Shown here in pieces: positions 32,916 through 45,100 of a stretch of 64,000 bases of DNA. The notes under the pieces were generated by a model. The model was not told the DNA's origin. It made no database searches and worked only from the letters and a program-made list of their open reading frames with translations. Source of the stretch: an uncultured Pseudanabaenaceae cyanobacterium (GTDB lineage Bacteria > Cyanobacteriota > Cyanobacteriia > Pseudanabaenales > Pseudanabaenaceae). Position 1 is the stretch's first letter, and every line of letters begins with the position of its first letter. The stretch lies in NCBI GenBank assembly GCA_937927915.1, contig CALGKB010000002.1, positions 62,001 to 126,000 of the forward strand, in the 5' to 3' direction. Made by a program: the position numbers and the translations under genes.

Positions 32916-34046
32916 ATGGGTGCAAGACAAATTGGCATTCTGACAGCCCAGGCGCGACCCCAACGATCGGTGGGGCAGATTCACGTCTATGATGGCTTGG
33001 GCAAGGGGAAGTCCCAGGCGGCTTTGGGGGTGGTATTGCGTTCCCTGGGATTGGGGATGGTAGAGCGAGAGACGCGCATTTTACTGTTGCGGTTTTTGAA
33101 GGGACCAGGGCGGGAGTACGCAGAGGATGCCGCCATTGCTGCCCTGCAGCAGGGTTTTCCCCATTTGATTGATCATGTGAGGACAGGGCGGTCGGAGTAT
33201 TTTGACGCCAGTGCCATCATTGACTTCGATCGGGAGGAGGCGCAGCGGGGGTGGGACATTGCCAAGGGGGCATTAGCCTCGGGGTTATATTCCGTGATTG
33301 TCCTGGATGAACTGAATCCCGTCTTGGATTTGGGCTTGTTGGATACCGATCGGGTAGTAGCAGACCTCAAGCGCAAGCCAGAGTTTATAGAAGTAATCGT
33401 GACAGGACGGGGGGCACCTGCCAAGTTGCTAGAGATTGCCAACCTACATTCCGAGATGCGTCCCCACGAGCACCCGACGGCAAAGGAGTACGGCATCACA
33501 GGCATTGAGATTTACACAGGGGATGGCAAGGGCAAGAGTACCTCAGCCTTGGGGCGTTCCTTGAAAGCGATCGGGACGGGCATTAGCCGGGACAAATCCC
33601 ACCGTGTGTTGATCATGCAGTGGCTGAAGGGGGGGACAGGGTACACAGAAGATGCCGCCATCAGGGCATTGCAACAGGCTTATCCCCATGTCGTTGACCA
33701 CCAGCGCTGCGGTAGAGACGCGATCGTGTGGCGGGGGCAACAGCAGGAAATTGACTACATCGAGGCACAACGGGGATGGGAGATTGCCCAGACTGCCATT
33801 CTCTCTGGTTTATACAAGACCATCATTTTAGACGAATTGAATCCCACTGTCGATTTAGAATTGTTGCCCGTAGAGCCAATTTACGAGACCCTGCTGCGCA
33901 AACCCAAAGACACAGAGATCATCATCACGGGCAGATGTTACAAACAACCAGCCTATTTTGACTTAGCAGATGTGCATTCAGAGATGGTCTGTCACAAACA
34001 CTATGCCAATGCCGGTGTGGACTTGAAACGGGGAGTGGACTTCTAA
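32916..34046 (+). CDS. Tandem-domain cob(I)yrinate adenosyltransferase (BtuR/CobO-like)
   Basis: 376-aa protein made of two BtuR/CobO/CobP-type domains in tandem. Domain 1 (about residues 20-190) has the P-loop 'GLGKGKSQAA', and domain 2 (about 195-370) has 'GDGKGKSTSALG'. Both carry the family segments 'YAEDAAIAALQQ/YTEDAAIRALQQ', 'RGWDIAKGAL/RGWEIAQTAI', 'YSVIVLDELNPVLDL/YKTIILDELNPTVDL' and 'EVIVTGRGAP/EIIITGRCYK'. Single-domain BtuR enzymes of about 190 aa transfer the adenosyl group of ATP to the corrinoid cobalt and act as dimers, so this would be an in-chain dimer. The typical CobO Walker A is GxGKGKTxA. Here Ser replaces Thr in both domains. Whether both halves, or either, are active corrinoid enzymes is not shown by sequence. 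It follows the CheW-like gene by 3 bp. Confidence 0.85.
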   Translation: MGARQIGILTAQARPQRSVGQIHVYDGLGKGKSQAALGVVLRSLGLGMVERETRILLLRFLKGPGREYAEDAAIAALQQGFPHLIDHVRTGRSEYFDASAIIDFDREEAQRGWDIAKGALASGLYSVIVLDELNPVLDLGLLDTDRVVADLKRKPEFIEVIVTGRGAPAKLLEIANLHSEMRPHEHPTAKEYGITGIEIYTGDGKGKSTSALGRSLKAIGTGISRDKSHRVLIMQWLKGGTGYTEDAAIRALQQAYPHVVDHQRCGRDAIVWRGQQQEIDYIEAQRGWEIAQTAILSGLYKTIILDELNPTVDLELLPVEPIYETLLRKPKDTEIIITGRCYKQPAYFDLADVHSEMVCHKHYANAGVDLKRGVDF

Positions 34047-35617
34047 TGCAAGAGGTATTGGAGTTTGTCCTCTCAGTTGTGCCTCTCAACGCTAAGAGGA
34101 TATTAGAGATTGGACAGACAGGGCTACGGGAAAAATATCTACCTTTTAATCCCGACTGTCAGTATGTGCAGGGGCAGGGAGACACTATCCCTCTCAGCGA
34201 CCTCGATGTCATTGTCTGTACAGATTTAACAGATGTACAAGAAAAGCTAGCTTTTTACTTGCCCCACCTCCAACCAGCAGGACAGGTCTTGCTCCCCTTT
34301 GCCAACAGTCAATACTGGCAACATATTGTGCAAACGATCGAGGGGAAAAGTGGAGGGGGAAACAGCTACTATAGTGCACAACAAATCTGTCAACTGATTA
34401 GGGACTTGGGTTTAGTAGAGCATGAAATTATACGGCAAGAATTGCCCGCCGCCCAACAACAGGCTTTTCAACAATTTCTACAGCAAATACTACCCCTCCT
34501 CCATCTGTTACAAGTTTCCCGCAGCGAATTTCAGTACCTCAGTGCTTCCCCCCATTTAATTGTGCGGGCATTAAAACAGCCCTGTAGGGAACCGAAGTTG
34601 CTCATCCAAACCTGCATTACTGCTCCCGTTGGTTGCGATCGCGTGCGGGTGTTGGACCCCGATCGATTTAGCCGTACTCTCCTCAATACCCGTGTGCACC
34701 AAGTGCGGTTAGGGCAATCTATTCCGTTGAATTTAGCTGCCCCTGATGAGTGCAAAGTGTTTATCTGGCAGCGGGCATTATTACTCTATCCCCAGGATAT
34801 TCAGAAACAAAAATTGCTCAAGGACAGGGGCTATTTAATTGTAGCGGAACATGATGACGATCCCTATTTTTGGCCCGAAAATGCCGACAATAAATTTCTG
34901 TTGTTTTGGAGTTCCCACTGCATTCAAACCAGTACAGAATCCCTGGCTAAGCATCTGCAGCAGTTTAACAATCCCTACATCAAAGTTTTTCGCAATCAGT
35001 TGACCTATTTGCCCCCTAAACGGGAATATAAAGAGGGCTATTCTGTCAATCTCTTCTTTGGTGCCCTCAATCGCCAGGCGGACTGGGAACCCATTATGCC
35101 CACCCTCAACAAAATTCTAGCCCGCCACAAACAGGTGTACGTGAAAGTCATCCACGACAGACAGTTTTTTGATGCCCTCGCCACCAATCGCAAAGAGTTT
35201 CACCCCTTCTTGCCCTACGAAAAATACCAGGAAATTTTACATACCTGTGATATTGGCATTCTCCCCCTACAAGATACACAATTCAATCGCATGAAATCGG
35301 ATTTGAAATTCCTAGAACACGCTGGTCATGGGGTAGTTGCCCTCGCCAGTCCCACCGTCTATGCCCAATCGATCGTGGAAGGCGTGACAGGGATGCTCTA
35401 TCGTTCTGCGGAAGAGTTTGGAGAAAAACTGACGGAGTTAATTCAAAATGCCAAGCTGCGCCACAAAATTGCGGATAATGCCTATCAGTGGGTGCGGGAA
35501 AATCGTCTCCTCTGTCAACACTTTCAGGAAAGAAGAGAGTGGTATTTGGAGATGTACAGTCGTCTGCCAGAGTTAAATGAGGCACTGCGCGAGAGATGCC
35601 CCCAGATGTTTAGTTAA
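34046..35617 (+). CDS. Glycosyltransferase with N-terminal methyltransferase-like region
   Basis: 523-aa protein whose ATG overlaps the previous stop (TAATG). Residues 1-170 resemble a SAM-methyltransferase fold ('AKRILEIGQTGLREKY', 'DLDVIVCTDLTDVQEKLAFY', 'LQPAGQVLLPFANSQYW'), but the glycine-rich motif I is degenerate. Residues of about 180-510 look like a GT-B glycosyltransferase. There is a segment 'VNLFFGALNRQADWEPIMPT', a late 'YQEILHTCDIGILPLQDTQF' and 'DLKFLEHAGHGVVALASPTVYA' (the E-x-x-x-x-G-x-x-V-x-A region typical of GT4-type donors), and the C-terminal helical tail. Substrates are unknown. Its coupling to the chemotaxis operon could point to glycan decoration of a surface structure, but that is inference. 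Confidence 0.65.
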   Translation: MQEVLEFVLSVVPLNAKRILEIGQTGLREKYLPFNPDCQYVQGQGDTIPLSDLDVIVCTDLTDVQEKLAFYLPHLQPAGQVLLPFANSQYWQHIVQTIEGKSGGGNSYYSAQQICQLIRDLGLVEHEIIRQELPAAQQQAFQQFLQQILPLLHLLQVSRSEFQYLSASPHLIVRALKQPCREPKLLIQTCITAPVGCDRVRVLDPDRFSRTLLNTRVHQVRLGQSIPLNLAAPDECKVFIWQRALLLYPQDIQKQKLLKDRGYLIVAEHDDDPYFWPENADNKFLLFWSSHCIQTSTESLAKHLQQFNNPYIKVFRNQLTYLPPKREYKEGYSVNLFFGALNRQADWEPIMPTLNKILARHKQVYVKVIHDRQFFDALATNRKEFHPFLPYEKYQEILHTCDIGILPLQDTQFNRMKSDLKFLEHAGHGVVALASPTVYAQSIVEGVTGMLYRSAEEFGEKLTELIQNAKLRHKIADNAYQWVRENRLLCQHFQERREWYLEMYSRLPELNEALRERCPQMFS

Positions 35618-35619
35618 AC

Positions 35620-36501
35620 ATGACCGATCGGTTTGCGGAAATTGTTGGGCATAGGCTACCCATTACGCTGCTGCGGGCTGCTCTGCAAAAAGGGAGAATT
35701 GCCCCCGCCTATCTCTTTGTGGGTATGGAAGGCATTGGTAAGAGTCTGGTAGCACAAGCCTTTGTGGCATCCTATCTGCACAAACCAATTACCAATCATC
35801 CGGACGTCCTGTGGGTAGAACCTACCTATCAAGACAAAGGCAAGTTGATTACCCTGACAGAGGCAGAGACAATGGGTGTGCATGTCAAAGGCAAAGCCCA
35901 GATCAGAATTGAACAAATACGGGCTATCACCGATTTTCTGTCCCACCCCCCCCTGTGTTCAGACCGATCGTTTGTCATTGTTACAGATGCCCACACCATG
36001 GCAGAAACCAGCGCCAATGCCCTCTTGAAGACGTTAGAAGAGCCAGGCAAAGGCACCATTCTTCTGATCTCTGCCCACACTCTTTTACCGACGATTTTAT
36101 CCCGTTGCCACATCATTCCCTTTGCCCCCCTGGCAAAACAAGAAGTAGAGACCGTCCTGCACCGCCTTGGTTACCACGATATACCAGCGCCAATCATCGA
36201 CCTAGCAGGGGGTTCACCGCAAAAAGCCATCACCGCGTGGCAACAGTTGCAGACAATTCCGCCTGCGCTATTAACGACTTTGCAAAGTCTCCCTCTCTCC
36301 CTTATTAGCGCTTTGACAATTGCCAAACAAATTAGCCAAACCTATGACCTCGATACCCAAATCTGGCTGTTGGAATACCTACAACAAATTCTGTGGCAGC
36401 GCAAAAGAGAAAAGAGCAGAATAGAAAAATTAGAACAGGCAAAACAGTGGCTGCGGGGCTTTGTCACCCCCCGTCTGGTCTGGGAAATCACCCTGGCTTA
36501 G
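35620..36501 (+). CDS. holB: DNA polymerase III delta' subunit
   Basis: 293-aa clamp-loader subunit of the AAA+ fold. It has 'MTDRFAEIVGHRLPITLLRA', an intact Walker A 'GMEGIGKSLVA', 'RIEQIRAITDFLSHPP', 'VIVTDAHTMAETSANALLKT' (Walker B/DExx region and the conserved ANALLKTLEEP sequence), and sensor 1 'ILLISAHTLLPTILSRC'. The zinc-binding cysteines found in DnaX and in E. coli delta' are absent, as is common in cyanobacterial HolB. A retained P-loop is a feature of cyanobacterial delta' proteins as well. It is the last gene of the same-strand run, 2 bp after the glycosyltransferase. It may have acquired this position by chance. Confidence 0.88.
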   Translation: MTDRFAEIVGHRLPITLLRAALQKGRIAPAYLFVGMEGIGKSLVAQAFVASYLHKPITNHPDVLWVEPTYQDKGKLITLTEAETMGVHVKGKAQIRIEQIRAITDFLSHPPLCSDRSFVIVTDAHTMAETSANALLKTLEEPGKGTILLISAHTLLPTILSRCHIIPFAPLAKQEVETVLHRLGYHDIPAPIIDLAGGSPQKAITAWQQLQTIPPALLTTLQSLPLSLISALTIAKQISQTYDLDTQIWLLEYLQQILWQRKREKSRIEKLEQAKQWLRGFVTPRLVWEITLA

Positions 36502-36535
36502 CCCTAGGAGGGAGGGGCGGCGGCAGACAGCGGGC

Positions 36536-36541
36536 TATAAT
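36536..36541 (+). promoter_or_regulatory. -10 box of msrB promoter
   Basis: A perfect 'TATAAT' lies 22 bp before the msrB ATG in the 62-bp gap after holB. No good -35 hexamer is found 16-18 bp upstream. Confidence 0.45.
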
Positions 36542-36563
36542 GAAGAAAAGTTAAGCAGCAACT

Positions 36564-36971
36564 ATGGAACAGAAGACCTATCCCGTCACTAAGACAGAAG
36601 AGGAGTGGAAGCAAATTCTTTCCCCAGAAGCCTATCAAGTCCTGAGAAAGCATGGTACGGAGCGACCAGGTACTAGCCCCCTCGATAAACACTACGCCAA
36701 AGGTATCTACAAATGTGCTGGGTGTGGGGCGCCTCTGTTTACCTCTGAGACTAAGTTCAACAGTGGAACAGGCTGGCCCAGTTTCTTTGCCCCCATTCCC
36801 GGTGCCATTGAGACCAGCATCGATCGTTCTCTGTTCATGGTGCGCATAGAAGTCCACTGCGCCAACTGTGGCGGTCACCTAGGGCACGTCTTTGACGATG
36901 GACCCCTGCCCACGGGCAAACGCTACTGCATCAATGGTGTGGCTTTAGTGTTTGAACCCGCTCAGGACTAG
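36564..36971 (+). CDS. msrB: Peptide-methionine (R)-S-oxide reductase MsrB
   Basis: 135-aa methionine sulfoxide reductase B, which repairs the R epimer of oxidised methionine in proteins. Two zinc CxxC pairs are visible ('CAGCGAPLF' and '[12 protein letters not shown]'). The family core '[10 protein letters not shown]' is followed by the catalytic-Cys region '[11 protein letters not shown]'. In most members the last segment is RYC(M/V)N(S/G), so the catalytic Cys is retained. Only one potential resolving Cys besides the zinc ligands is not obvious, so it probably needs thioredoxin. Its 3' end overlaps the convergent hrcA by 4 bp. Confidence 0.95.
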   Translation: MEQKTYPVTKTEEEWKQILSPEAYQVLRKHGTERPGTSPLDKHYAKGIYKCAGCGAPLFTSETKFNSGTGWPSFFAPIPGAIETSIDRSLFMVRIEVHCANCGGHLGHVFDDGPLPTGKRYCINGVALVFEPAQD

Positions 36972-37975
36972 TTTGTCGAGAGAATTGTCGCTGCTACCTC
37001 TACGGCAGCAATTCCCTTTTCATAGGGCAAGCGGGTCGGTCCTAGGATGCCAACCCAACCCCCAGGGCAGTAGGCACTGGAAACAAGGGAACACTTCTGC
37101 ACCGGCGGTAACCCCAGCTCCTTGCCAATCTTGACTGTCGGCTCTGACCCTTTTTGTTGCAGCATAGGCACGATCGCTTCCTTTTCCTCCTCTAGGAGTT
37201 CTACGATCGGTTGGATTTGTTCTGCCTGGGAGAACTCCGGCTGTTTGAGTAATTCCTTTAAGCCGCTGACCTTGACCGCACTGGGCTGGTGAAAGGACCT
37301 TTCTAGTAGTTCTAAGGAGCTTTCCAGACTGCGGATGTGCTCCTCCACCTGGTAACGGATGTCCTCCCAATTGATGGGGAGCAGGGCATCACAGTAACGG
37401 TTCTGCAACTGGGCGTTGAGGAAGTTATTCAGCACCTCCAGCAAGTCCCCTACCTCCGTATTGAACTCTACAGGCACAGAGTCCGTCTGCAGCGTTTTGG
37501 TCACCAAAATCAACAACGCCCGCTGTTCGTCTAGGGAAACCAATTGCACCTGGCGCACTCGATCGGGACTACGGGCAGGGGTAGTGACAATGGCAATACA
37601 GCCACAGATTTTTGCCAACAGCTGGACGACCTGGTCTAGTAAGTGTTCATTGTGGGGAGTAGCAAGCAATTGGGATAGCATAAATTTCTCCAGGTCCGCC
37701 TTGAGTCCCTCCAGGGGGGGCAACAAACTGTCCACATAGACCCGATACCCCCACTCCGATGGCACGCGCCCCGCCGATGTGTGGGGTTGGTAGAGCAAGC
37801 CCCAGCGATCGAGGTTGTGCATGACACTGCGGATAGTGGCAGGACTGGCATTGAGGGTGTAGATTTCCGACAGCACCTTTGACCCTACCGGTTCCGCCGT
37901 CTCCACGTAGCGCTGCACGATAGCAGACAGCACCTGTTGTTCCCTAGGAGTGAGTTGGCGCTCAGTGAAATGCAT
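36968..37975 (-). CDS. hrcA: Heat-inducible transcription repressor HrcA
   Basis: HrcA repressor, which in cyanobacteria represses groESL and other chaperone genes through CIRCE elements. The N-terminal winged helix reads '[20 protein letters not shown]', then '[20 protein letters not shown]' and '[20 protein letters not shown]'. Further on come '[15 protein letters not shown]' and the C-terminal '[20 protein letters not shown]'. ATG 37975 is used. The ORF track begins four codons earlier at a TTG, and a GGGAGG lies between the two, too close to the ATG to be a normal Shine-Dalgarno sequence, so the start is uncertain. No CIRCE repeat (TTAGCACTC-N9-GAGTGCTAA) is visible around the gene. Confidence 0.94.
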   Translation of the reverse strand: MHFTERQLTPREQQVLSAIVQRYVETAEPVGSKVLSEIYTLNASPATIRSVMHNLDRWGLLYQPHTSAGRVPSEWGYRVYVDSLLPPLEGLKADLEKFMLSQLLATPHNEHLLDQVVQLLAKICGCIAIVTTPARSPDRVRQVQLVSLDEQRALLILVTKTLQTDSVPVEFNTEVGDLLEVLNNFLNAQLQNRYCDALLPINWEDIRYQVEEHIRSLESSLELLERSFHQPSAVKVSGLKELLKQPEFSQAEQIQPIVELLEEEKEAIVPMLQQKGSEPTVKIGKELGLPPVQKCSLVSSAYCPGGWVGILGPTRLPYEKGIAAVEVAATILSTN

Positions 37976-38069
37976 GCCTCCCTGCAATCAACCCTAAAGT
38001 CATCCTAGCATGGGTAACCAGCTTGTTATAAACTAGGGTAATAGCCATGTCCGGCCAGTGCAGGCATTT

Positions 38070-41173
<3,104 letters not shown>

Positions 41174-41332
41174 TTAACCCATAGGCTACTTCAATTCAGC
41201 GCCGCCAGGATTAACAGAACAGCTCATACTTTGCTTCACAGTAGGCTGCCCTCACTACAGGGGCGGGAAAGATTATAGTTATTGTTGTAGTGGTTCTGCT
41301 AAATTAGCAATTTAATCTCATCCCCAAACACT

Positions 41333-42100
41333 ATGGCACCTGAATTTACGCCTTTACCTACTTACAAGAAGTTTGCCACCCTACCCCCCAATCTTGACCC
41401 CGCTAAACTCCCCCGCCATGTAGCAGTGATTATGGATGGCAATGGTAGATGGGCAAGACAAAGGGGTTTACCCAGGGTGATGGGACATAGGCAGGGGACA
41501 GAAACTCTCAAGGACTTATTGCGTTGTTGTAAAGACTGGGGAATTCCCGCCCTCACGGTCTATGCTTTTTCCACGGAGAATTGGCAACGCCCTAAGGAAG
41601 AAGTGAATTTTTTGCTGCTCCTGTTTGAAAACGTTTTAGGCCAGGAACTGGCGGAATTGATGCGGCAAGATGTGCGGCTGCAGTTCATTGGTAACTTGGT
41701 GGATTTACCTGCCTCTCTAGCGGAACAAATCCAACGATCGATGACCCTGACCCAAAACAATAGGGGGGTTACTTTCACGGTGGCGACGAATTACGGTGGC
41801 AGGCAGGAGATTGTACAGGCTTGTCAGCGGATTGCGATGGAAGTACAGTGTGGGCATTTTAGCGTCGATGAAATTACGGCAGAATTATTAGAAAGGTATC
41901 TCTATACCAGGGGGTTACCTGACCCCGATTTACTGATTCGCACCAGTGGGGAAATGCGGGTGAGTAATTTTCTGCTGTGGCAGTTAGCCTATACGGAAAT
42001 CTATGTCACCCCCACATTGTGGCCCGACTTCGATCGGGAGGAGTTCTATCGTGCACTCTTAGCTTATCAACAAAGGGAACGTCGCTTTGGCAAAATCTAG
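41333..42100 (+). CDS. uppS: Undecaprenyl diphosphate synthase (isoprenyl transferase)
   Basis: cis-prenyltransferase of 255 aa making the C55 lipid carrier for peptidoglycan and other glycans. The signature '[20 protein letters not shown]' contains the catalytic Asp. It is followed by '[20 protein letters not shown]', '[20 protein letters not shown]', '[14 protein letters not shown]' and the C-terminal '[20 protein letters not shown]', '[15 protein letters not shown]'. All conserved regions I-V are present. Its stop overlaps the convergent cbiT by 4 bp. The 189-bp region upstream shows 'TATAGT' (about 41274) and an AT-rich stretch near the ATG that could serve as promoter boxes. Confidence 0.96.
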   Translation: MAPEFTPLPTYKKFATLPPNLDPAKLPRHVAVIMDGNGRWARQRGLPRVMGHRQGTETLKDLLRCCKDWGIPALTVYAFSTENWQRPKEEVNFLLLLFENVLGQELAELMRQDVRLQFIGNLVDLPASLAEQIQRSMTLTQNNRGVTFTVATNYGGRQEIVQACQRIAMEVQCGHFSVDEITAELLERYLYTRGLPDPDLLIRTSGEMRVSNFLLWQLAYTEIYVTPTLWPDFDREEFYRALLAYQQRERRFGKI

Positions 42101-42690
42101 CCCGTCTTTTCTGCACTCAAAATAAACAGGGGATTGGTAGCAGCAAACAGCTGTTGATTACCCCGCAGTTCTAGGCGATTGATGCCCGATTGTACAGCTT
42201 CCAGGTTTTTCATGGGCATTTGACTGAAGGTATGCCACGTTTGATAGAGGTCTTGTAAAGTAGTAGCCACCACCACTAAGCGCCCCTGGGGTAGCAATTT
42301 TTCCCAGGCAGTGAGAATAATGCGATCGAGGGGTTGTCCTCCTTCAATGCAAATGCGATCGGGCAGAGGTGCGAGGTCCTGCAGACAATGGGGAGCAGCG
42401 CCAGCTTTTACCACCACATTTGGCACTTGGAATTTCTGACAGTTTTTTTCCACCAGCCCCACCACTTCCTCATCCCGCTCGATCGCTACTACCTGTCCCT
42501 GGGGCATGAGTAACCCCGCCTCTACGGCAATCGTACCCGTGCCGGCTCCCACATCCCACAAAATGGAGTCTCGCCGCAGGCGAAGTTGGGAGAGAATTAA
42601 CACCCGTACTTCCACGGGGCTAAGGGGAATGCCCGGGAGACGATCGAATTGGTGGTCGGGGATACCGGGGGTAACGTAGTGCCAAGTCAT
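42097..42690 (-). CDS. cbiT: Precorrin-6B C15-methyltransferase/decarboxylase subunit CbiT
   Basis: 197-aa SAM-dependent methyltransferase of the cobalamin pathway. It starts '[20 protein letters not shown]', then '[17 protein letters not shown]' (family: P.TK.EVR). SAM motif I is '[19 protein letters not shown]', with '[17 protein letters not shown]' as the acidic loop and '[20 protein letters not shown]' as motif IV. The CbiT identity rests on the start motif and the short length. CbiE would be a separate protein outside the window. It and the BtuR-like gene are the only corrinoid genes seen here. It is divergent from the SpoIIM-like gene. Confidence 0.86.
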   Translation of the reverse strand: MTWHYVTPGIPDHQFDRLPGIPLSPVEVRVLILSQLRLRRDSILWDVGAGTGTIAVEAGLLMPQGQVVAIERDEEVVGLVEKNCQKFQVPNVVVKAGAAPHCLQDLAPLPDRICIEGGQPLDRIILTAWEKLLPQGRLVVVATTLQDLYQTWHTFSQMPMKNLEAVQSGINRLELRGNQQLFAATNPLFILSAEKTG

Positions 42691-42767
42691 CGCAGTAGGG
42701 GGCGTAACCCCTTAATACTACCACGACAAATGTGTTATGCTGCTTTCGGGGGGGGGGAGGGTTGACC

Positions 42768-43739
42768 ATGAATATACGGCGGTGGGTAGCAAGACGGGAG
42801 ACAAGTTGGCAGACCCTAGAACGACTGCTGCAGAAGTGGGAACGCCAGGGGTTACAGTCCCTCACAGCCAAGGAAATTAGCACTTTAGCCAGTCTCTACC
42901 GCTCTGTATCTGCCGATTTAGCCCGTGCCCGTACCCAAGGGATGGGAGATATACTCATTCAGGAACTGCAGCTTTTGACCAGCCGTAGTTACACCCAAAT
43001 TTACCAGGGGTCGCAGCGCCAGGAGAGGGAAGGATGGCGGCAGTTCTACCTGTGGGGATTTCCCGCTGTGTTGCGCCAAAGCAGCCTCTATATCGGCATA
43101 GCTACTGCTATTTTCACGGCAGCGGCGGCAGTGGGCTGGTGGTTTGCCTGGTCTGACCCCAGTTTTATGCGCTTAGTTTTGCCCGACTCCATGATTGCTA
43201 TGGCGGCAAGAGGGGAGTTATGGATGGGCAGAATTTTGACGGACCAGCCCGGTTCCAGTGCTGACATTATGGTTAACAATATCCGTGTTTCTTTAATTGC
43301 CGTGGGAGGGGGAATCAGTGCTGGTCTCTACACGGTTTACATCCTCGCTTTGAATGGTCTCTTGCTCGGTGTAGTGGGCGCGCTGGTGGCACAAAATAAC
43401 TTAGCTTTTCCCTTTTGGGCGTTTGTCTTTCCCCATGGCGCACTGGAAATTCCCGAAATTATGATTGCGGGGGGAGCAGGTCTGTTACTTGCCCGCGCTC
43501 TCTTGTTTCCCGGCCGTTACTGCCGCGCCGACGCCTATAAAATTTACGGTGAACAAGTTGCCCAATTAGTGTTAGGTTGTATCCCCATGCTAGTCATGGC
43601 GGGAGTGATGGAAGGGTTTATTTCCCCTAGCCCGATCGTGCCTGCTCTGGTCAAGTATGCTATCGGTATTACCCTCTTTACTGCCTTTCTACAATATGCG
43701 CAAAGGCGCCCACCCAAAACTTACGAAATTTATCGCTAA
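42768..43739 (+). CDS. SpoIIM-family (stage II sporulation protein M-like) membrane protein
   Basis: 323-aa integral membrane protein starting at ATG 42768 behind 'ggggaggg'. The ORF track starts 12 codons upstream in a poly-G run. A cytoplasmic N-terminal region of about 100 residues has 'WQTLERLLQKWERQGLQSLT' and 'SRSYTQIYQG', typical of the SpoIIM/DUF95 family. Five or six transmembrane helices follow, including 'FWAFVFPHGALEIPEIMIAG', in which the PHG.lE motif is the family signature. In non-sporulating bacteria this family is often beside MoxR/DUF58 genes. None is seen here. Function is not known. Confidence 0.82.
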   Translation: MNIRRWVARRETSWQTLERLLQKWERQGLQSLTAKEISTLASLYRSVSADLARARTQGMGDILIQELQLLTSRSYTQIYQGSQRQEREGWRQFYLWGFPAVLRQSSLYIGIATAIFTAAAAVGWWFAWSDPSFMRLVLPDSMIAMAARGELWMGRILTDQPGSSADIMVNNIRVSLIAVGGGISAGLYTVYILALNGLLLGVVGALVAQNNLAFPFWAFVFPHGALEIPEIMIAGGAGLLLARALLFPGRYCRADAYKIYGEQVAQLVLGCIPMLVMAGVMEGFISPSPIVPALVKYAIGITLFTAFLQYAQRRPPKTYEIYR

Positions 43740-43818
43740 AACTGGGAAAACTGCATATCTCCCTAGCAGGGGGACAATATTTAGTTATAGTAGTGGATAA
43801 CTGCCCTGCACAAATGCC

Positions 43819-45099
43819 ATGTCAGAAGCCAAAGTCTACATTAAAAATGCCCTAGAAATTGTGGTGGTAGAGGAGGCAAAAAATCAACTAGCACAACTCG
43901 ATCGGGCAAAACGGGAGGAGATAAACTTGAGTGAAGTGATTGCCTTTGTCCTCAATCGCCTGCCCTGTCTCTATGCCAGTTCCGATCGGGGGTGGTTACA
44001 ACAAAAAAAGCGAGCAAACAATGAATTTCGCAAACAAGTAATTGGGCTATTACATCAGGCATTTTTACGGGTGGGTAACAATCCTTTAGTGCGGGTATCG
44101 CCATTACCTCTGTATGAGATTGAGCGCCCGGACTATTGCCTGCAACAGTTGCGGGAAATTTTGCGCCGTCCCAATCTTACTTGGAAAGAGGTGCCTGCCA
44201 TTGTGCAGGAAAGTATTACACGGGGCACTGCTGCTGCCCTGGAACATCTGAGTCTGTACGACAGAAGAAGAATATTGGAGACCAAAAATTTCATTCGCAA
44301 ATCAAAAGAACAAATGAAAAAAGCAATTGAAGCAGAGAAAGTAGACCCGATCGAGTTACAGGAATTCAACTCCTACATGATGACAGCGGAATATCAGTTT
44401 GTCAACGTCTTGGAAAGACCTGTAATTCAAATTGTGGAACATCAACTGGAACAGATGAAAGCAAATTTGTCCCGTTCCCTGGAGGTAGCAGATGTGGCAG
44501 TGTATGTTTTGAATCGTTTTCCTGCTATGTATGCAACCAATGCCAAGGGTTTTCAGCAACAGCGGGAAAGAGTACGGCGGGAGCTGATCAATGACTTACA
44601 AGCCCTTACCATTCAAGCCATCCTAGAGTTAAGCAAGACTCCCCGCCGTTTAGTTGGTCCCTTGCCCTTTGTCAAATTTGAACGGGAACATGAACAGGCT
44701 CTAGAAAATCTGAAAGAAATCTTTCAGGTGGAAGAACTCACCTGTGGCAAAGCGGTGGAATTGGTCTCCAAAGCTGTGCTGGGCAAGAATCTCTCCAATC
44801 GCATCAAGACTATCCGCTCCAACCTCCTGCAGGAATTGATTGTCAGTTTATCCCTCCACCCTAACCGCCACGACTTACAGATTGAAATTGGGGAAGATGA
44901 TAGTCAAATTGTCTTTCGTACTAACAATCAAGATACCTTCTGGGCAATTGTCGATCGTCCCCAGGTGATCTGCCGCATTGTCCTGGAAACTTTCCCCGAA
45001 ACTAGCGGTATGCAATTACAATATCAACGTTTGCCCTTCCCCCTGGTGTTGACTAAACACGAGATGGAAGAAGAAGTAATTAATGACCTCAGGAATTAA
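43819..45099 (+). CDS. Protein with two ComFB-like domains (possible cyclic-dinucleotide receptor)
   Basis: 426-aa soluble protein with two copies of the late-competence ComFB domain. Copy 1 (about residues 8-90) has 'NALEIVVVEEAKNQLAQLD' and 'SEVIAFVLNRLPCLYASSDR'. Copy 2 (about 195-270) has 'NVLERPVIQIVEHQLEQMKA' and 'DVAVYVLNRFPAMYATNAKG'. The repeated pattern [DE]V-x-[AV]-[FY]-V-L-N-R-[LF]-P-x-[LM]-Y-A is the family core. A single-domain cyanobacterial ComFB-type protein has been reported to bind cyclic dinucleotides, so a sensor role is plausible. Binding here is inference. The last 100 residues ('SNRIKTIRSNLLQELIVSLS') are unique. The downstream glycosyltransferase start lies 1 bp after the stop. 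Confidence 0.8.
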   Translation: MSEAKVYIKNALEIVVVEEAKNQLAQLDRAKREEINLSEVIAFVLNRLPCLYASSDRGWLQQKKRANNEFRKQVIGLLHQAFLRVGNNPLVRVSPLPLYEIERPDYCLQQLREILRRPNLTWKEVPAIVQESITRGTAAALEHLSLYDRRRILETKNFIRKSKEQMKKAIEAEKVDPIELQEFNSYMMTAEYQFVNVLERPVIQIVEHQLEQMKANLSRSLEVADVAVYVLNRFPAMYATNAKGFQQQRERVRRELINDLQALTIQAILELSKTPRRLVGPLPFVKFEREHEQALENLKEIFQVEELTCGKAVELVSKAVLGKNLSNRIKTIRSNLLQELIVSLSLHPNRHDLQIEIGEDDSQIVFRTNNQDTFWAIVDRPQVICRIVLETFPETSGMQLQYQRLPFPLVLTKHEMEEEVINDLRN

Positions 45100-45100
45100 C

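Noticed and set aside
36976-38060. CIRCE element near hrcA
   Set aside because: No TTAGCACTC-N9-GAGTGCTAA or close variant found on either strand.
42740-42764. Poly-G run before the SpoIIM-like gene as a phase-variation tract
   Set aside because: It lies upstream of the chosen ATG and outside the coding frame, and similar G runs are common in this DNA; there is no sign of on/off frame control.
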